From Polyangiaceae bacterium (GTDB lineage Bacteria > Myxococcota_A > Polyangia > Polyangiales > Polyangiaceae), in assembly GCA_025936115.1 (NCBI GenBank), contig JAICTZ010000005.1:62001-126000 (forward strand): a stretch of DNA of 64,000 bases, given 5' to 3'. Positions within the stretch are counted from its first letter, which is position 1. Every line of letters starts with the position of its first letter. The notes under the pieces are model-generated. The model did no database searches. It was not told where the DNA came from and saw nothing but the letters and a program-made list of their open reading frames with translations. Below are positions 27,762-36,444 of this stretch, piece after piece. The translations under genes and the position numbers were made by a program.

Positions 27762-28130
27762 TCAGGGTTTCTTTTCGGAAACCACGTCGTACAGGCGGAG
27801 CGCCTGGTTCACCTTGAAACGAATGCGCGAAGAAATCGGGCCTTCGTCGAGTTCTTGAGCGAGCGCGGACACCTCCGTGAGCGCCTCCCGGCAGCGACGG
27901 AGCTCGGCGAGCAGCCAGCGCACGTCCCCGCCCGTGTTACCGCCCGACCCGGCGTGCGCGCGCTCGATGTCTCGCGCTCTCCATTCGACCAGGACGTGCG
28001 CCGAAGGCAAGTAGCCCGCGCCGCCGCAATCGGGACAAGCCGCCGGGCCGTACTCATTTGCGATCTCCCCCGTGCCGTGGCAGCTCTTGCACTGGGCCGG
28101 CGACTGGTCGCGTTCTTCGCCGCTCGCCAT
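27762..28130 (-). CDS. Small protein with DnaJ-type CxxCxGxG zinc ribbon
   Basis: A 122-residue protein beginning with two CxxC pairs in CKSCHGTG and CPDCGGAG, the type of zinc module found in DnaJ. The rest is helical with no J domain. It sits 2 bp behind tpiA and 45 bp before secG, so it is a member of this operon. Function is unknown; an RNA- or protein-binding adaptor is conceivable. Confidence 0.72.
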   Translation of the reverse strand: MASGEERDQSPAQCKSCHGTGEIANEYGPAACPDCGGAGYLPSAHVLVEWRARDIERAHAGSGGNTGGDVRWLLAELRRCREALTEVSALAQELDEGPISSRIRFKVNQALRLYDVVSEKKP

Positions 28131-28132
28131 GA

Positions 28133-28885
28133 CTAAGCCGGGACCGCGCGCGCGATCTTGGCGAAACCGTCCGCGTCGAGCGAGGCGCCGCCGACGAGCG
28201 CGCCGTCGATGTCCGAGCACGCGAGCAACGCCGCCGCGTTGTCGGCTTTGACGCTCCCGCCGTAGAGCACGGCCGTCTCGGTCGCGAGCTCGGGCGAGAC
28301 GCCCTTCAGGCGTTCGCGGATCGCAGCGTGGACCTCTTGCGCTTGCTCGGTGGTCGCGACTTTGCCGGTGCCGATGGCCCACACGGGCTCGTAGGCGATC
28401 ACGCCGAAGCCCGGACGCGTGCGTAAATCCGCCGTGACGGCGTCGAGCTGGCGAAAGACGACTTCGAGCGTCTTGTTCGCTTCGCGCTCGGCGAGCGTCT
28501 CGCCGATGCACACGATCGGCCGCAGTCCGGCCTTGAGCGCCGCGACCGTCTTCTTGTGCACGAACTCGTCGCTCTCGGCGAAGTACTGTCGGCGCTCGCT
28601 GTGGCCGAGGATGACCCACTTGGCGCCTGCGGCGAGCAGCATCGGGGCGCTCACTTCACCGGTGAAAGCGCCTTTGTCCTCGGGGTAGAGGTTTTGGCCC
28701 GCCACCTCGACGTGCGAGCCGCTGAGATCGGAGCTCACCGCGGCGAGCGCCGTGAAGGGCGGTGCGATCACGATCTTGGCGTTCGTGATGCCCTTGGTTG
28801 CCTGCGCGACCTTGGTGGCGAGCTCGCAGCCGTCGCCGCCGCCGTGGTTGAGCTTCCAGTTACCTGCAATGACGTAAGAGCGCAT
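28133..28885 (-). CDS. tpiA: Triosephosphate isomerase
   Basis: A 250-residue TIM barrel that interconverts dihydroxyacetone phosphate and glyceraldehyde 3-phosphate. Catalytic residues are visible: Lys in AGNWKLNH, His in LGHSERRQYF, Glu in AYEPVWAIGTG, and the phosphate loop YGGSVKADNAA. ATG 28885 has AAGGAAA upstream; the longer open frame would include the inverted repeat described at 28911 and is not credible. Confidence 0.97.
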   Translation of the reverse strand: MRSYVIAGNWKLNHGGGDGCELATKVAQATKGITNAKIVIAPPFTALAAVSSDLSGSHVEVAGQNLYPEDKGAFTGEVSAPMLLAAGAKWVILGHSERRQYFAESDEFVHKKTVAALKAGLRPIVCIGETLAEREANKTLEVVFRQLDAVTADLRTRPGFGVIAYEPVWAIGTGKVATTEQAQEVHAAIRERLKGVSPELATETAVLYGGSVKADNAAALLACSDIDGALVGGASLDADGFAKIARAVPA

Positions 28886-28910
28886 GGTGTTTTCCTTTGC
28901 CTCAAGTTCA

Positions 28911-29132
28911 GCAGTCTTGGAAGAACAGATCTCGATCGGCGCGAGCGGGCACCTGCCACGAACAAACCGGCGAGGCCGGCGCTCGGGCGCGCTTCTCATA
29001 CGAGCGTCGCCTGACTTCGTCCTTTAAAACGAGCGACTCGAGCGCTGTGTTGGCAGCAATGCGCCGGCCTCGCCGGTTCTCAAGTGGCATTCGTCTTCCC
29101 ATGGCGATCGTGATCTTTCCTTCCAAGACCGC
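28911..29132. repeat. Two 70-bp repeat arms in inverted orientation between pgk and tpiA
   Basis: The left arm (28911-28980) and the right arm (29063-29132, reverse orientation) share the outer end GCnGTCTTGGAAG, GATC-CGATCG, TGCCAC and the core ACCGGCGAGGCCGGC. They are separated by 82 bp. The same unit occurs as a compact 103-bp palindrome at 54178-54280, and only its core appears at 30415-30428. The arms could pair in RNA or mark a small mobile palindromic element. It lies in the pgk-tpiA spacer, where it could tune downstream expression. Confidence 0.75.
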
Positions 29133-29143
29133 GCGCGTCGAGT

Positions 29144-30346
29144 CTAGGGACGCAGCGCTTCGACGCCGGGGAGCTTCTTGCCCTCGACGAGCTCGAGCGA
29201 CGCGCCGCCGCCCGTGGAGATGAACCCGATCTTCTTGAGCACGGCGTCGCCCGCGGCCTTCACGGCCGCGACGCTGTCGCCGCCGCCCACGACCGAGAAG
29301 CCGCTCGAGTCGGCGACCGCTTGCGCGATGCCGTTCGTGCCGGCAGCGAACGCCTTGTTCTCGAACAGGCCCATCGGTCCGTTCCAGAAGATGGTCTTCG
29401 CCTTCGCGAGCCGGGTCGCGAAGGCCTTCACGGACTCGGGGCCGATATCGAGCGCCATCTCGCCGTCGGGGACGGCGTTGGCCTTGACGATCTTACCTGT
29501 GGTCGCATCGACACCGGCGCCGACGACCACGTCGGTCGGGAGCACGAGATCGACGCCCTTGTTCCTGGCGTTCTCGAGCAGCGTGCGACCCTTGGCGAGC
29601 CAGTCGGCTTCGAACAGGGACTTTTTCATGTCGTAGCCCTGCGCCGCGAGCAGCGTGTTCGCCATGGCGCCGCCGATGCAGAGCGCGTCGCACTTCTGCA
29701 TGAGGGCCTCGATCACGGCGATCTTGTCGGTGACTTTGGCGCCGCCGAGGATGGCGACGAACGGCCGCTCGGGTGACGAGACCACGCGATCGAGCGCCTG
29801 GATTTCGTTCTTGAGCAGGTAGCCCATGCCGCGGTCTTTGATCAGGCGCGCAAGGCCGTGCACGGACGCGTGGGCGCGGTGGGACGAGCCGAAGGCGTCG
29901 TTGATGTACACGTCCGTGAAGGAGGCGAGCTCCTTGGCGAACGCCTCGTCGTTCTTCTCCTCCTCGGGGTGGAAGCGGAGGTTTTCGAGCAAGCACACCT
30001 GGCCGGGACGCAGATCCGCGATCACCTTCTTGGGCGCGTCGCCGATGCAGTCGTCGGGCAGCGTCACGTCTTGGCCGATGAGCTCGCTCAGCCGTGCCGC
30101 GGCGGGCTCGAGGCTGTATTTCGGCGCGCGTTCGCCCTTGGGACGCCCGAGGTGGGACGCGAGGATCACGCGGGCACCCGATGCGATCGCCTTCTTGATC
30201 GTGGGCAGCGACGCTTGGATGCGCTCGTCGTCCGTGATGCGGCCGGAAGCCTTGTCGAGCGGCACGTTGAAGTCCACGCGGATAAACACGCGTTTGTTCT
30301 GGAGCGGGAGGTCGTCGATCGTTTTGATGCCGTCGAGCATGGGCAT
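29144..30346 (-). CDS. pgk: Phosphoglycerate kinase
   Basis: A 400-residue PGK transferring phosphate from 1,3-bisphosphoglycerate to ADP. Readable: VFIRVDFNVPLD, SHLGRPKG, the 3-PG-binding basic residues, AILGGAKVTDKI, WNGPMGLFE and the C-terminal VGGGDSVAAVK. An in-frame ATG two codons later is equally possible. It lies between gapA and tpiA, separated by 210 and 258 bp spacers, so a single transcript is likely but not certain. Confidence 0.97.
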   Translation of the reverse strand: MPMLDGIKTIDDLPLQNKRVFIRVDFNVPLDKASGRITDDERIQASLPTIKKAIASGARVILASHLGRPKGERAPKYSLEPAAARLSELIGQDVTLPDDCIGDAPKKVIADLRPGQVCLLENLRFHPEEEKNDEAFAKELASFTDVYINDAFGSSHRAHASVHGLARLIKDRGMGYLLKNEIQALDRVVSSPERPFVAILGGAKVTDKIAVIEALMQKCDALCIGGAMANTLLAAQGYDMKKSLFEADWLAKGRTLLENARNKGVDLVLPTDVVVGAGVDATTGKIVKANAVPDGEMALDIGPESVKAFATRLAKAKTIFWNGPMGLFENKAFAAGTNGIAQAVADSSGFSVVGGGDSVAAVKAAGDAVLKKIGFISTGGGASLELVEGKKLPGVEALRP

Positions 30347-30414
30347 GGGAGTTTGAGCTTTCTTCTGGAAGGGACGGGGAGGCGGCCCACGCCATCTGAA
30401 GCGGGCCTTGGCGC

Positions 30415-30428
30415 CGGCCTCGCCGGCT
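30415..30428. repeat. Degenerate copy of the inverted-repeat core
   Basis: GCCGGCCTCGCCGG in the gapA-pgk spacer is identical to the core of the repeat arms at 28911-29132. Flanks resemble the arm only loosely, so this may be an eroded copy or chance. Confidence 0.4.
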
Positions 30429-30481
30429 CCTCGCGGTGGGTTCTTGCGACCCCGGGGCGTGCGGGATCGAGCTGATGAAGG

Positions 30482-30530
30482 GACGGCTCGAGTCGCAGCG
30501 TCGTGGGCTGACGGGCGGGCTCGAGCCGTC
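30482..30530. terminator. Hairpin behind gapA
   Basis: GACGGCTCGAG (30482-30492) and CTCGAGCCGTC (30520-30530) form a perfect 11-bp stem with a 27-bp loop, 27 bp behind the gapA stop on the minus strand. No T tract follows. It may stabilise the gapA mRNA or cause partial termination, giving more gapA than pgk. Confidence 0.5.
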
Positions 30531-30556
30531 TCGGGTGCGCTAGCGCGTGTTCGGGC

Positions 30557-32084
<1,528 letters not shown>

Positions 32085-32975
32085 TTACGCGCGCGCGGTA
32101 CGGCGACGCACGACGAAGAGCACGAACAAGACCCCCGAAAGCGCCCAGTCACCGCGACGGCGCGCCGGTTCGACGGCGCAGCCGGCAGTCTCGCTGATCG
32201 AGACGTTGCACTCGCTCGCGAAGCCGTGGCGCGGCTCGCACGAGTTCGGAACCGGGGTTCCAGGCGGATACGCGTCGCAGATGCCGGCCTCGTCGTCGGG
32301 GCTCAGCGTGCGTAGATCCAAGCCCATGCCGTTCCAACCGGCGCGCATGGTGGAGACGAGATCGGTCTGCGCGGCGTGCGCCATGCCCAAGAAGTGGCCC
32401 ACCTCGTGAGTGAGAATGGATTGCAGATCGACGGTGCGCGGCGGGCCGTCGATGGCGATCTCGAAGTCGTGGCTGTTTACCTCGATGTCGGCGTCGAAGA
32501 TTTCACCGGTCGAGGGATCGAAGCGCACGGTGGTGAGGGCGTAGGCGTCGATCGAATTCGGATAGGGCCACTCGCCGTCGCGGAAGATGACGATGTTCGC
32601 GTTCTTGCCTTCTTCGTTGTAACGCGACTCGTCGCACGCAACGGGACCGAACGAGCCCGGCGCGAGAGCCGGTGACCTGCCGCCGCAATCGGCTGTCTCC
32701 CAGGCGTGGAAGGCCGCGCTGGTCGCGTCGAGGGCTGCGTTGGCGTCGATGCCGAGCTTCTTCGAGCCGTCCTCCTGCACGTCGAACGAGACGCAGCCGC
32801 TCGGCCAGTGCAAGAGATGGCCGCTCGTCACGCAGTTTCCGTCGAGCTCACAGTGCTGCTTCGGATTGGCGGGGTCGCAGGTGCGCGCGCGACAGTACGC
32901 GCCGGCGCGCGCGGCGACACCGAACGCAGCGAGCGAACACACGGCGCCGGCGAGGAGAGCGCGAGCACGCCTCAT
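32085..32975 (-). CDS. Matrixin-like metalloprotease with MYXO-CTERM-type tail
   Basis: A 296-residue exported protease. After a Sec signal peptide (to about residue 26) come several cysteines (YCRARTCDP, HCELDGNC). The zinc site is THEVGHFLGMAHA, the HExxHxxGxxH of matrixins/metzincins. The C-terminus, Cys-containing AGCAVEP, a hydrophobic span and a terminal Arg-rich tail, has the form of a MYXO-CTERM sorting signal, so the protein is probably surface-anchored after processing. Its ATG overlaps the stop of the Tat-exported protein gene upstream (ATGA). Confidence 0.85.
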   Translation of the reverse strand: MRRARALLAGAVCSLAAFGVAARAGAYCRARTCDPANPKQHCELDGNCVTSGHLLHWPSGCVSFDVQEDGSKKLGIDANAALDATSAAFHAWETADCGGRSPALAPGSFGPVACDESRYNEEGKNANIVIFRDGEWPYPNSIDAYALTTVRFDPSTGEIFDADIEVNSHDFEIAIDGPPRTVDLQSILTHEVGHFLGMAHAAQTDLVSTMRAGWNGMGLDLRTLSPDDEAGICDAYPPGTPVPNSCEPRHGFASECNVSISETAGCAVEPARRRGDWALSGVLFVLFVVRRRTARA

Positions 32976-33535
32976 TTCACGGCTCCGCGCACGAGCACGC
33001 GCGCCTGGTCGAGCGTCGTACCCGTGAGCGCCGCGGCGGCCGACTCCTCGGGACGGAGCAAGAGCGGCAAGTGCGGGCTCGGCCGCAAGCGGAGCAGCTT
33101 TTGCGCGTCGGCGAGTAGCCGGTAGTGACCTTGCGCCGCACCCGTCACATAGGCGAGCACCGGCGATATCGGCATCAAAAAGGCGACCGCCGGCTCGCCC
33201 AGGACGAGCTCGGCCTGGCCGTCGACGCGCTCCCCGAGAGCGCCGACGATGCCGCCGAGCACCCGCACTTCCATTTCGCTTGGGGCGGGCGGCTTGCCGG
33301 CCAGCGTCTCTTCGATGCGAATGCGCGTGTCGGTGACGATGCGCCGTTTGCCCCCGATGAGCGCCCAATCCGAGCGTGCGTCGAGCGCCGTCGCGACGAC
33401 GGTGTGCGCGCTCTGCGCGACGAGCTCGGCGAGCGTGAGGCCGCGCGAGAGCGAAGCTCGTGCCTTACGTTCGAACGCGGCCGTGGCGACGACAACACCC
33501 GTTGCGGCCAGAAAAGCCCGCCTGCTCCTCTGCAT
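32972..33535 (-). CDS. Tat-exported protein of unknown function, partner of the matrixin
   Basis: A 187-residue protein with a twin-arginine signal (QRSRRAFLAATG, then a hydrophobic stretch ending ARA). The mature part is a small beta-rich domain (SAHTVVATALDARS, RIVTDTRIRIEETLAG, EVRVLGGIVG) and a helical end. I do not know its fold; such proteins often precede MYXO-CTERM matrixins. ATG 33535 is favoured over one seven codons earlier because GGAAGG lies just upstream. Confidence 0.7.
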   Translation of the reverse strand: MQRSRRAFLAATGVVVATAAFERKARASLSRGLTLAELVAQSAHTVVATALDARSDWALIGGKRRIVTDTRIRIEETLAGKPPAPSEMEVRVLGGIVGALGERVDGQAELVLGEPAVAFLMPISPVLAYVTGAAQGHYRLLADAQKLLRLRPSPHLPLLLRPEESAAAALTGTTLDQARVLVRGAVK

Positions 33536-33845
33536 CGATCCTTCCACCGTCTTCACCTTCGCACTGGGCCTGCTGGTAACTGAGCGGAAACGCCTGAGCC
33601 AGGCGCTCTTCGGGTACCATAATCAATTCTGACACGAAGATGCCCGCGAAGGGCCCGCCGTACTGGCCGGACGGGGAACGCAACGCGGAAAGATTTCGGC
33701 GGGACTGCTATTGCTGCTTGTGGGGAAGCGGCCCAGGTGCGACCACGGGTGTCCGGAAATGGTGGCGGCTGCCGTCACCTAAGCGCACGAGCAAGCCAAC
33801 ACGGGGCGGGCTCCGCGCCAGAGATGGAGCAGAGGCCCCACGCGC
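33536..33845. other. Intergenic region, 310 bp
   Basis: It is upstream of the Tat-protein gene (minus) and before the PhzF remnant (plus). A short perfect stem, CGCCTG/CAGGCG, sits at 33591-33605, and an AT-richer patch at about 33618-33630 may belong to a minus-strand promoter. A 77-codon plus frame here has no sign of being a gene. Confidence 0.45.
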
Positions 33846-33987
33846 ATGGCACGTCACCGCTTTCGGCTACTGAACGTCTTTGCGGAGTCGGCGCTTTCCG
33901 GCAACGTCCTTGCGGTGTTCGAGGATGGCACGCTTGCTCTCGGACGAGCAGATGCAGGCGCTCGCGCGGCAAAGTCGCGGCCGTGGA
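33846..33987 (+). pseudogene. Remnant of a PhzF-family gene (N-terminus only)
   Basis: The frame from ATG 33846 reads like the start of a PhzF-family isomerase (LLNVFAESALSGNVLAVFEDGT). A one-base shift near 33930 is needed to continue into LSDEQMQALARQS, the next conserved block of the family. Homology ends by about 33985, where the tetR gene begins on the other strand. About 45 of a usual 260-300 residues remain, so this is a decayed fragment. Confidence 0.72.
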
Positions 33988-34644
33988 TCAACCGCCCGTC
34001 GGTAGGATGCGCGCGCCCTTGGGCCCGAGTTTCGGCAATGACTCGACGAGCTCCCCGACGGCTCTTCTCACCGGCTTCAGGTCGACCTCGGGTGCGAGCG
34101 CGCGCTCGTCGAAGTCGGCCCGGAGCTTTTCGAGCCCGAACAGCGCACGCGGCAGGACCGGGAAGAGAATTTGGCCGAGCAGTCGCTGCGCCGCTTCCGT
34201 GCTGGCGCGGGATGAGAGACCGAACGTTTCCTTGAGGTAGGCGGCGAGCCGCGTCGGAGCCACGCCGAACATGACATCGAAATGCTGGGCCGCAGCTTCC
34301 GGAAAGCGCGCGCTCTCCGCGAGCGTCACGCGCAGCATCTGCACGGCGGGCTCGTACAACAGCACTTCGAGGTAACGGCCGCAGAACTGCACGAGCGCCT
34401 CGGTCGGCTTCGACGCATACGCGCCCGGCAGCTTGAGGCGCTCGAGGAACAGCCCGCGCACGAGCTCGATCACGGCGAGGAAGAGCTTCTCCTTGCTCTC
34501 GAAGTGCGCGTAGACCGAGCGCTTCGACGTGTGAGCGCGCCTCGCGACCTCGTCCATCGAAGCGCGCTCGAAGCCGAGCTCGAGGAACACGCCTTTGGCG
34601 ACGCTGAGAATGTGCTCGCGAAGCTCGTCGCCGCGTCTCGCCAT
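33988..34644 (-). CDS. TetR/AcrR-family repressor
   Basis: A 218-residue regulator. The N-terminal TetR helix-turn-helix is clear (ILSVAKGVFLELGFERASMD, EVARRAHTSKRSVYAHFESKEKLF); the C-terminal ligand domain is helical and ends in a Pro/Lys-rich tail. It is divergent from the NmrA-like oxidoreductase gene and most likely represses it, and itself, through the inverted repeat at 34697-34723. ATG 34644 is chosen as the closest to the domain; an earlier start adds 11 residues. Confidence 0.85.
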   Translation of the reverse strand: MARRGDELREHILSVAKGVFLELGFERASMDEVARRAHTSKRSVYAHFESKEKLFLAVIELVRGLFLERLKLPGAYASKPTEALVQFCGRYLEVLLYEPAVQMLRVTLAESARFPEAAAQHFDVMFGVAPTRLAAYLKETFGLSSRASTEAAQRLLGQILFPVLPRALFGLEKLRADFDERALAPEVDLKPVRRAVGELVESLPKLGPKGARILPTGG

Positions 34645-34689
34645 CGAAGCGCATCTTCGCGCGTCGGGCCCGCGCACGCCAGCGAGCGC

Positions 34690-34717
34690 TTGACGGAAGT
34701 AAACGGTACGGTATAGT
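34690..34717 (+). promoter_or_regulatory. Promoter of the NmrA-like gene
   Basis: TTGACG (34690-34695) and TATAGT (34712-34717) with a 16-bp spacer, one of the best sigma70-like promoters in the window. The operator repeat overlaps it. Confidence 0.7.
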
Positions 34718-34723
34718 TTACTT
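34697..34723. promoter_or_regulatory. TetR operator
   Basis: A perfect 8-bp inverted repeat, AAGTAAAC (34697-34704) and GTTTACTT (34716-34723), in the tetR/NmrA divergent spacer. It covers the spacer and -10 of the NmrA-gene promoter, so binding would block transcription. Confidence 0.75.
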
Positions 34724-34749
34724 CGTCACCTAGCCAGGGAGAGAACCCC

Positions 34750-35628
34750 ATGATCGTCGTCACGACGCCCACCGGCCAAATCGGCTCCGAACTCGTGCGG
34801 CTGCTGCTCGCCGCCGGCCACTCCGTGCGTGTCGTCGCGCGTCACCCCGAGAAGCTCGCGCCTGAAGTTCGCGACCGCGCCTCCGTGGTGCGCGGCTCGA
34901 GTGACGAGGTGGCCGTGCTCGACGGTGCGCTTGCGGGCGCGGAGAGCCTGTTCCACGTCGTGCCGCCGGTTTTCGGCGCGCCGAACGTGACCGAGCACTA
35001 CCTGCGCTTCACCCGCGCCGCTTGCGCCGCCATGCAGCGCAACGGTGTCAGGCGCGTCGTCAGCGTGTCTGGGATTGGCCGCCGAGTCGACATGAAGGCG
35101 GGGGTCGTCACGTCTTCGCTCCTCAAGGACGCGGAGTTCGAGCGCGCGGGGTTCGACGTGCGCGCGCTCTGGTGCCCGGGTTTCATGGAGAACATGTTGC
35201 GCAACGTCGAAACGCTGCGCACGCAGGGCAAGTTTTTCGGCATGAGCCGGTCCGACGTCAAAGCGCCGTTCGTCGCGACGCGCGACATCGCGGCGAGCGC
35301 CGCGCGGCTCCTGCTCGATCGCAGCTGGACGGGTCCCGGAGGCCTGGCCGTGCTCGGCCCGGAAGATCTCTCGCTCGACGACATCGCGGCGATCACCGCC
35401 GACGTTTGCGGGCGTCCGATCAGCTACCAACGGCTGCCGGCCGCAGTGTACAAGGCAGAGCTGTTGAAACACGGCGCGAGCGAAGACTTTGCGCAAGGCC
35501 TCGTCGAGATGCACGAGGCCAAGGACCGCGGTCTCGATAGCTCCGAGCCACGCAGCGAGGAAACGACGACGCCGACCAGCTATCGTGCCTGGTGCACGGA
35601 GGTCCTGAAACCAGCGCTCGGGCTCTAG
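34750..35628 (+). CDS. NmrA-like NAD(P)-binding oxidoreductase
   Basis: A 292-residue atypical SDR. The Rossmann nucleotide motif is TTPTGQIGSELVRLLLAAG (TGxxGxxG form), followed by VRVVARHPEKL that could bind the NADP phosphate. A strand with VVSVSGIGRR replaces the usual active-site region, as in NmrA/NAD(P)H:quinone-type members. Substrate unknown. Under TetR control, it probably reacts to a small-molecule or electrophile stress. Confidence 0.85.
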   Translation: MIVVTTPTGQIGSELVRLLLAAGHSVRVVARHPEKLAPEVRDRASVVRGSSDEVAVLDGALAGAESLFHVVPPVFGAPNVTEHYLRFTRAACAAMQRNGVRRVVSVSGIGRRVDMKAGVVTSSLLKDAEFERAGFDVRALWCPGFMENMLRNVETLRTQGKFFGMSRSDVKAPFVATRDIAASAARLLLDRSWTGPGGLAVLGPEDLSLDDIAAITADVCGRPISYQRLPAAVYKAELLKHGASEDFAQGLVEMHEAKDRGLDSSEPRSEETTTPTSYRAWCTEVLKPALGL

Positions 35629-35695
35629 TCTCGCCCGATTGCTGCGCCGCAAATCGCGGGGTTGCGGAGCGACTGGGAAGCGCTATGCGTGCGGC

Positions 35696-36439
35696 ATGCT
35701 GACCCATTTTGGAGAGGGAATTTGGTGCGACGCGGGGCCGGTGCGCATCGTCGGCATGCCGCTCACTTCGGCGATGACGGTGCTCCGCGTCGGTCCCGGG
35801 TTGCTCGTTCATTCGCCGCTGCCGCTCAGCGCCGAGCGCCGCGCCGCCGTCGAGGCGTTGGGTCCCGTCACGCACCTCTATGCGCCGAATACGTTTCACC
35901 ATCGCTGGCTCGGCGAGTGGAGCCAGGCGTTCCCGAAGGCACGCGTGCACGCGCCGGCGGCGCTCGCCAAGCGGCGCCCCGACCTGCGCATCGATCGCCA
36001 CCACGATAGCGAGCCGGAACCGGCATTTGCGACCGTGCTCGACGAAGTGCCCATCGCGGGCTTCCTGCTCAAAGAGACTGCGCTCGTCTATCGGCCTGCG
36101 CGCGCTGCCGTGGTCGCGGACCTCGTGCACAACATCGGGCGTCCGAGCGACCGCTGGACGAAGATCTACAGCTCGCTCATGGGCTTCTACGACCGGGTCG
36201 CCCTGAGCCGCGTGATCCGCTGGACGGCTTTCTACGACCGCGGTGCCGCTCGCCGCAGCATCGATGCGCTGCTCGGCCATGACTTCGACGCGTTGATCGT
36301 CGGGCACGGCGCGGCCCTCGCGAGTGGTGGACGCACCGCGCTCACGGCAGCGCTCAGCTTTCTGCCTGCGGCAGCCGTCCCGCGCCTGCCAGCACGCGCC
36401 AAGGAGTCACGCTTCCTCTCGCCCAAGCCGTGCGGGTAG
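35696..36439 (+). CDS. DUF4336 protein (metallo-beta-lactamase-like)
   Basis: A 247-residue protein with the DUF4336 pattern: LYAPNTFHHRWLGEW, then VVADLVHNIG and a late VGHGAAL. The family is distantly related to metallo-beta-lactamase hydrolases, but its activity is not known. ATG 35696 directly precedes the domain. It is 67 bp behind the NmrA gene and may be co-transcribed. Confidence 0.75.
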   Translation: MLTHFGEGIWCDAGPVRIVGMPLTSAMTVLRVGPGLLVHSPLPLSAERRAAVEALGPVTHLYAPNTFHHRWLGEWSQAFPKARVHAPAALAKRRPDLRIDRHHDSEPEPAFATVLDEVPIAGFLLKETALVYRPARAAVVADLVHNIGRPSDRWTKIYSSLMGFYDRVALSRVIRWTAFYDRGAARRSIDALLGHDFDALIVGHGAALASGGRTALTAALSFLPAAAVPRLPARAKESRFLSPKPCG

Positions 36440-36444
36440 ACGCG

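Noticed and set aside
33640-33873. 77-codon frame before the PhzF remnant
   Set aside because: No ribosome site, no motif, and composition like non-coding DNA of this genome.
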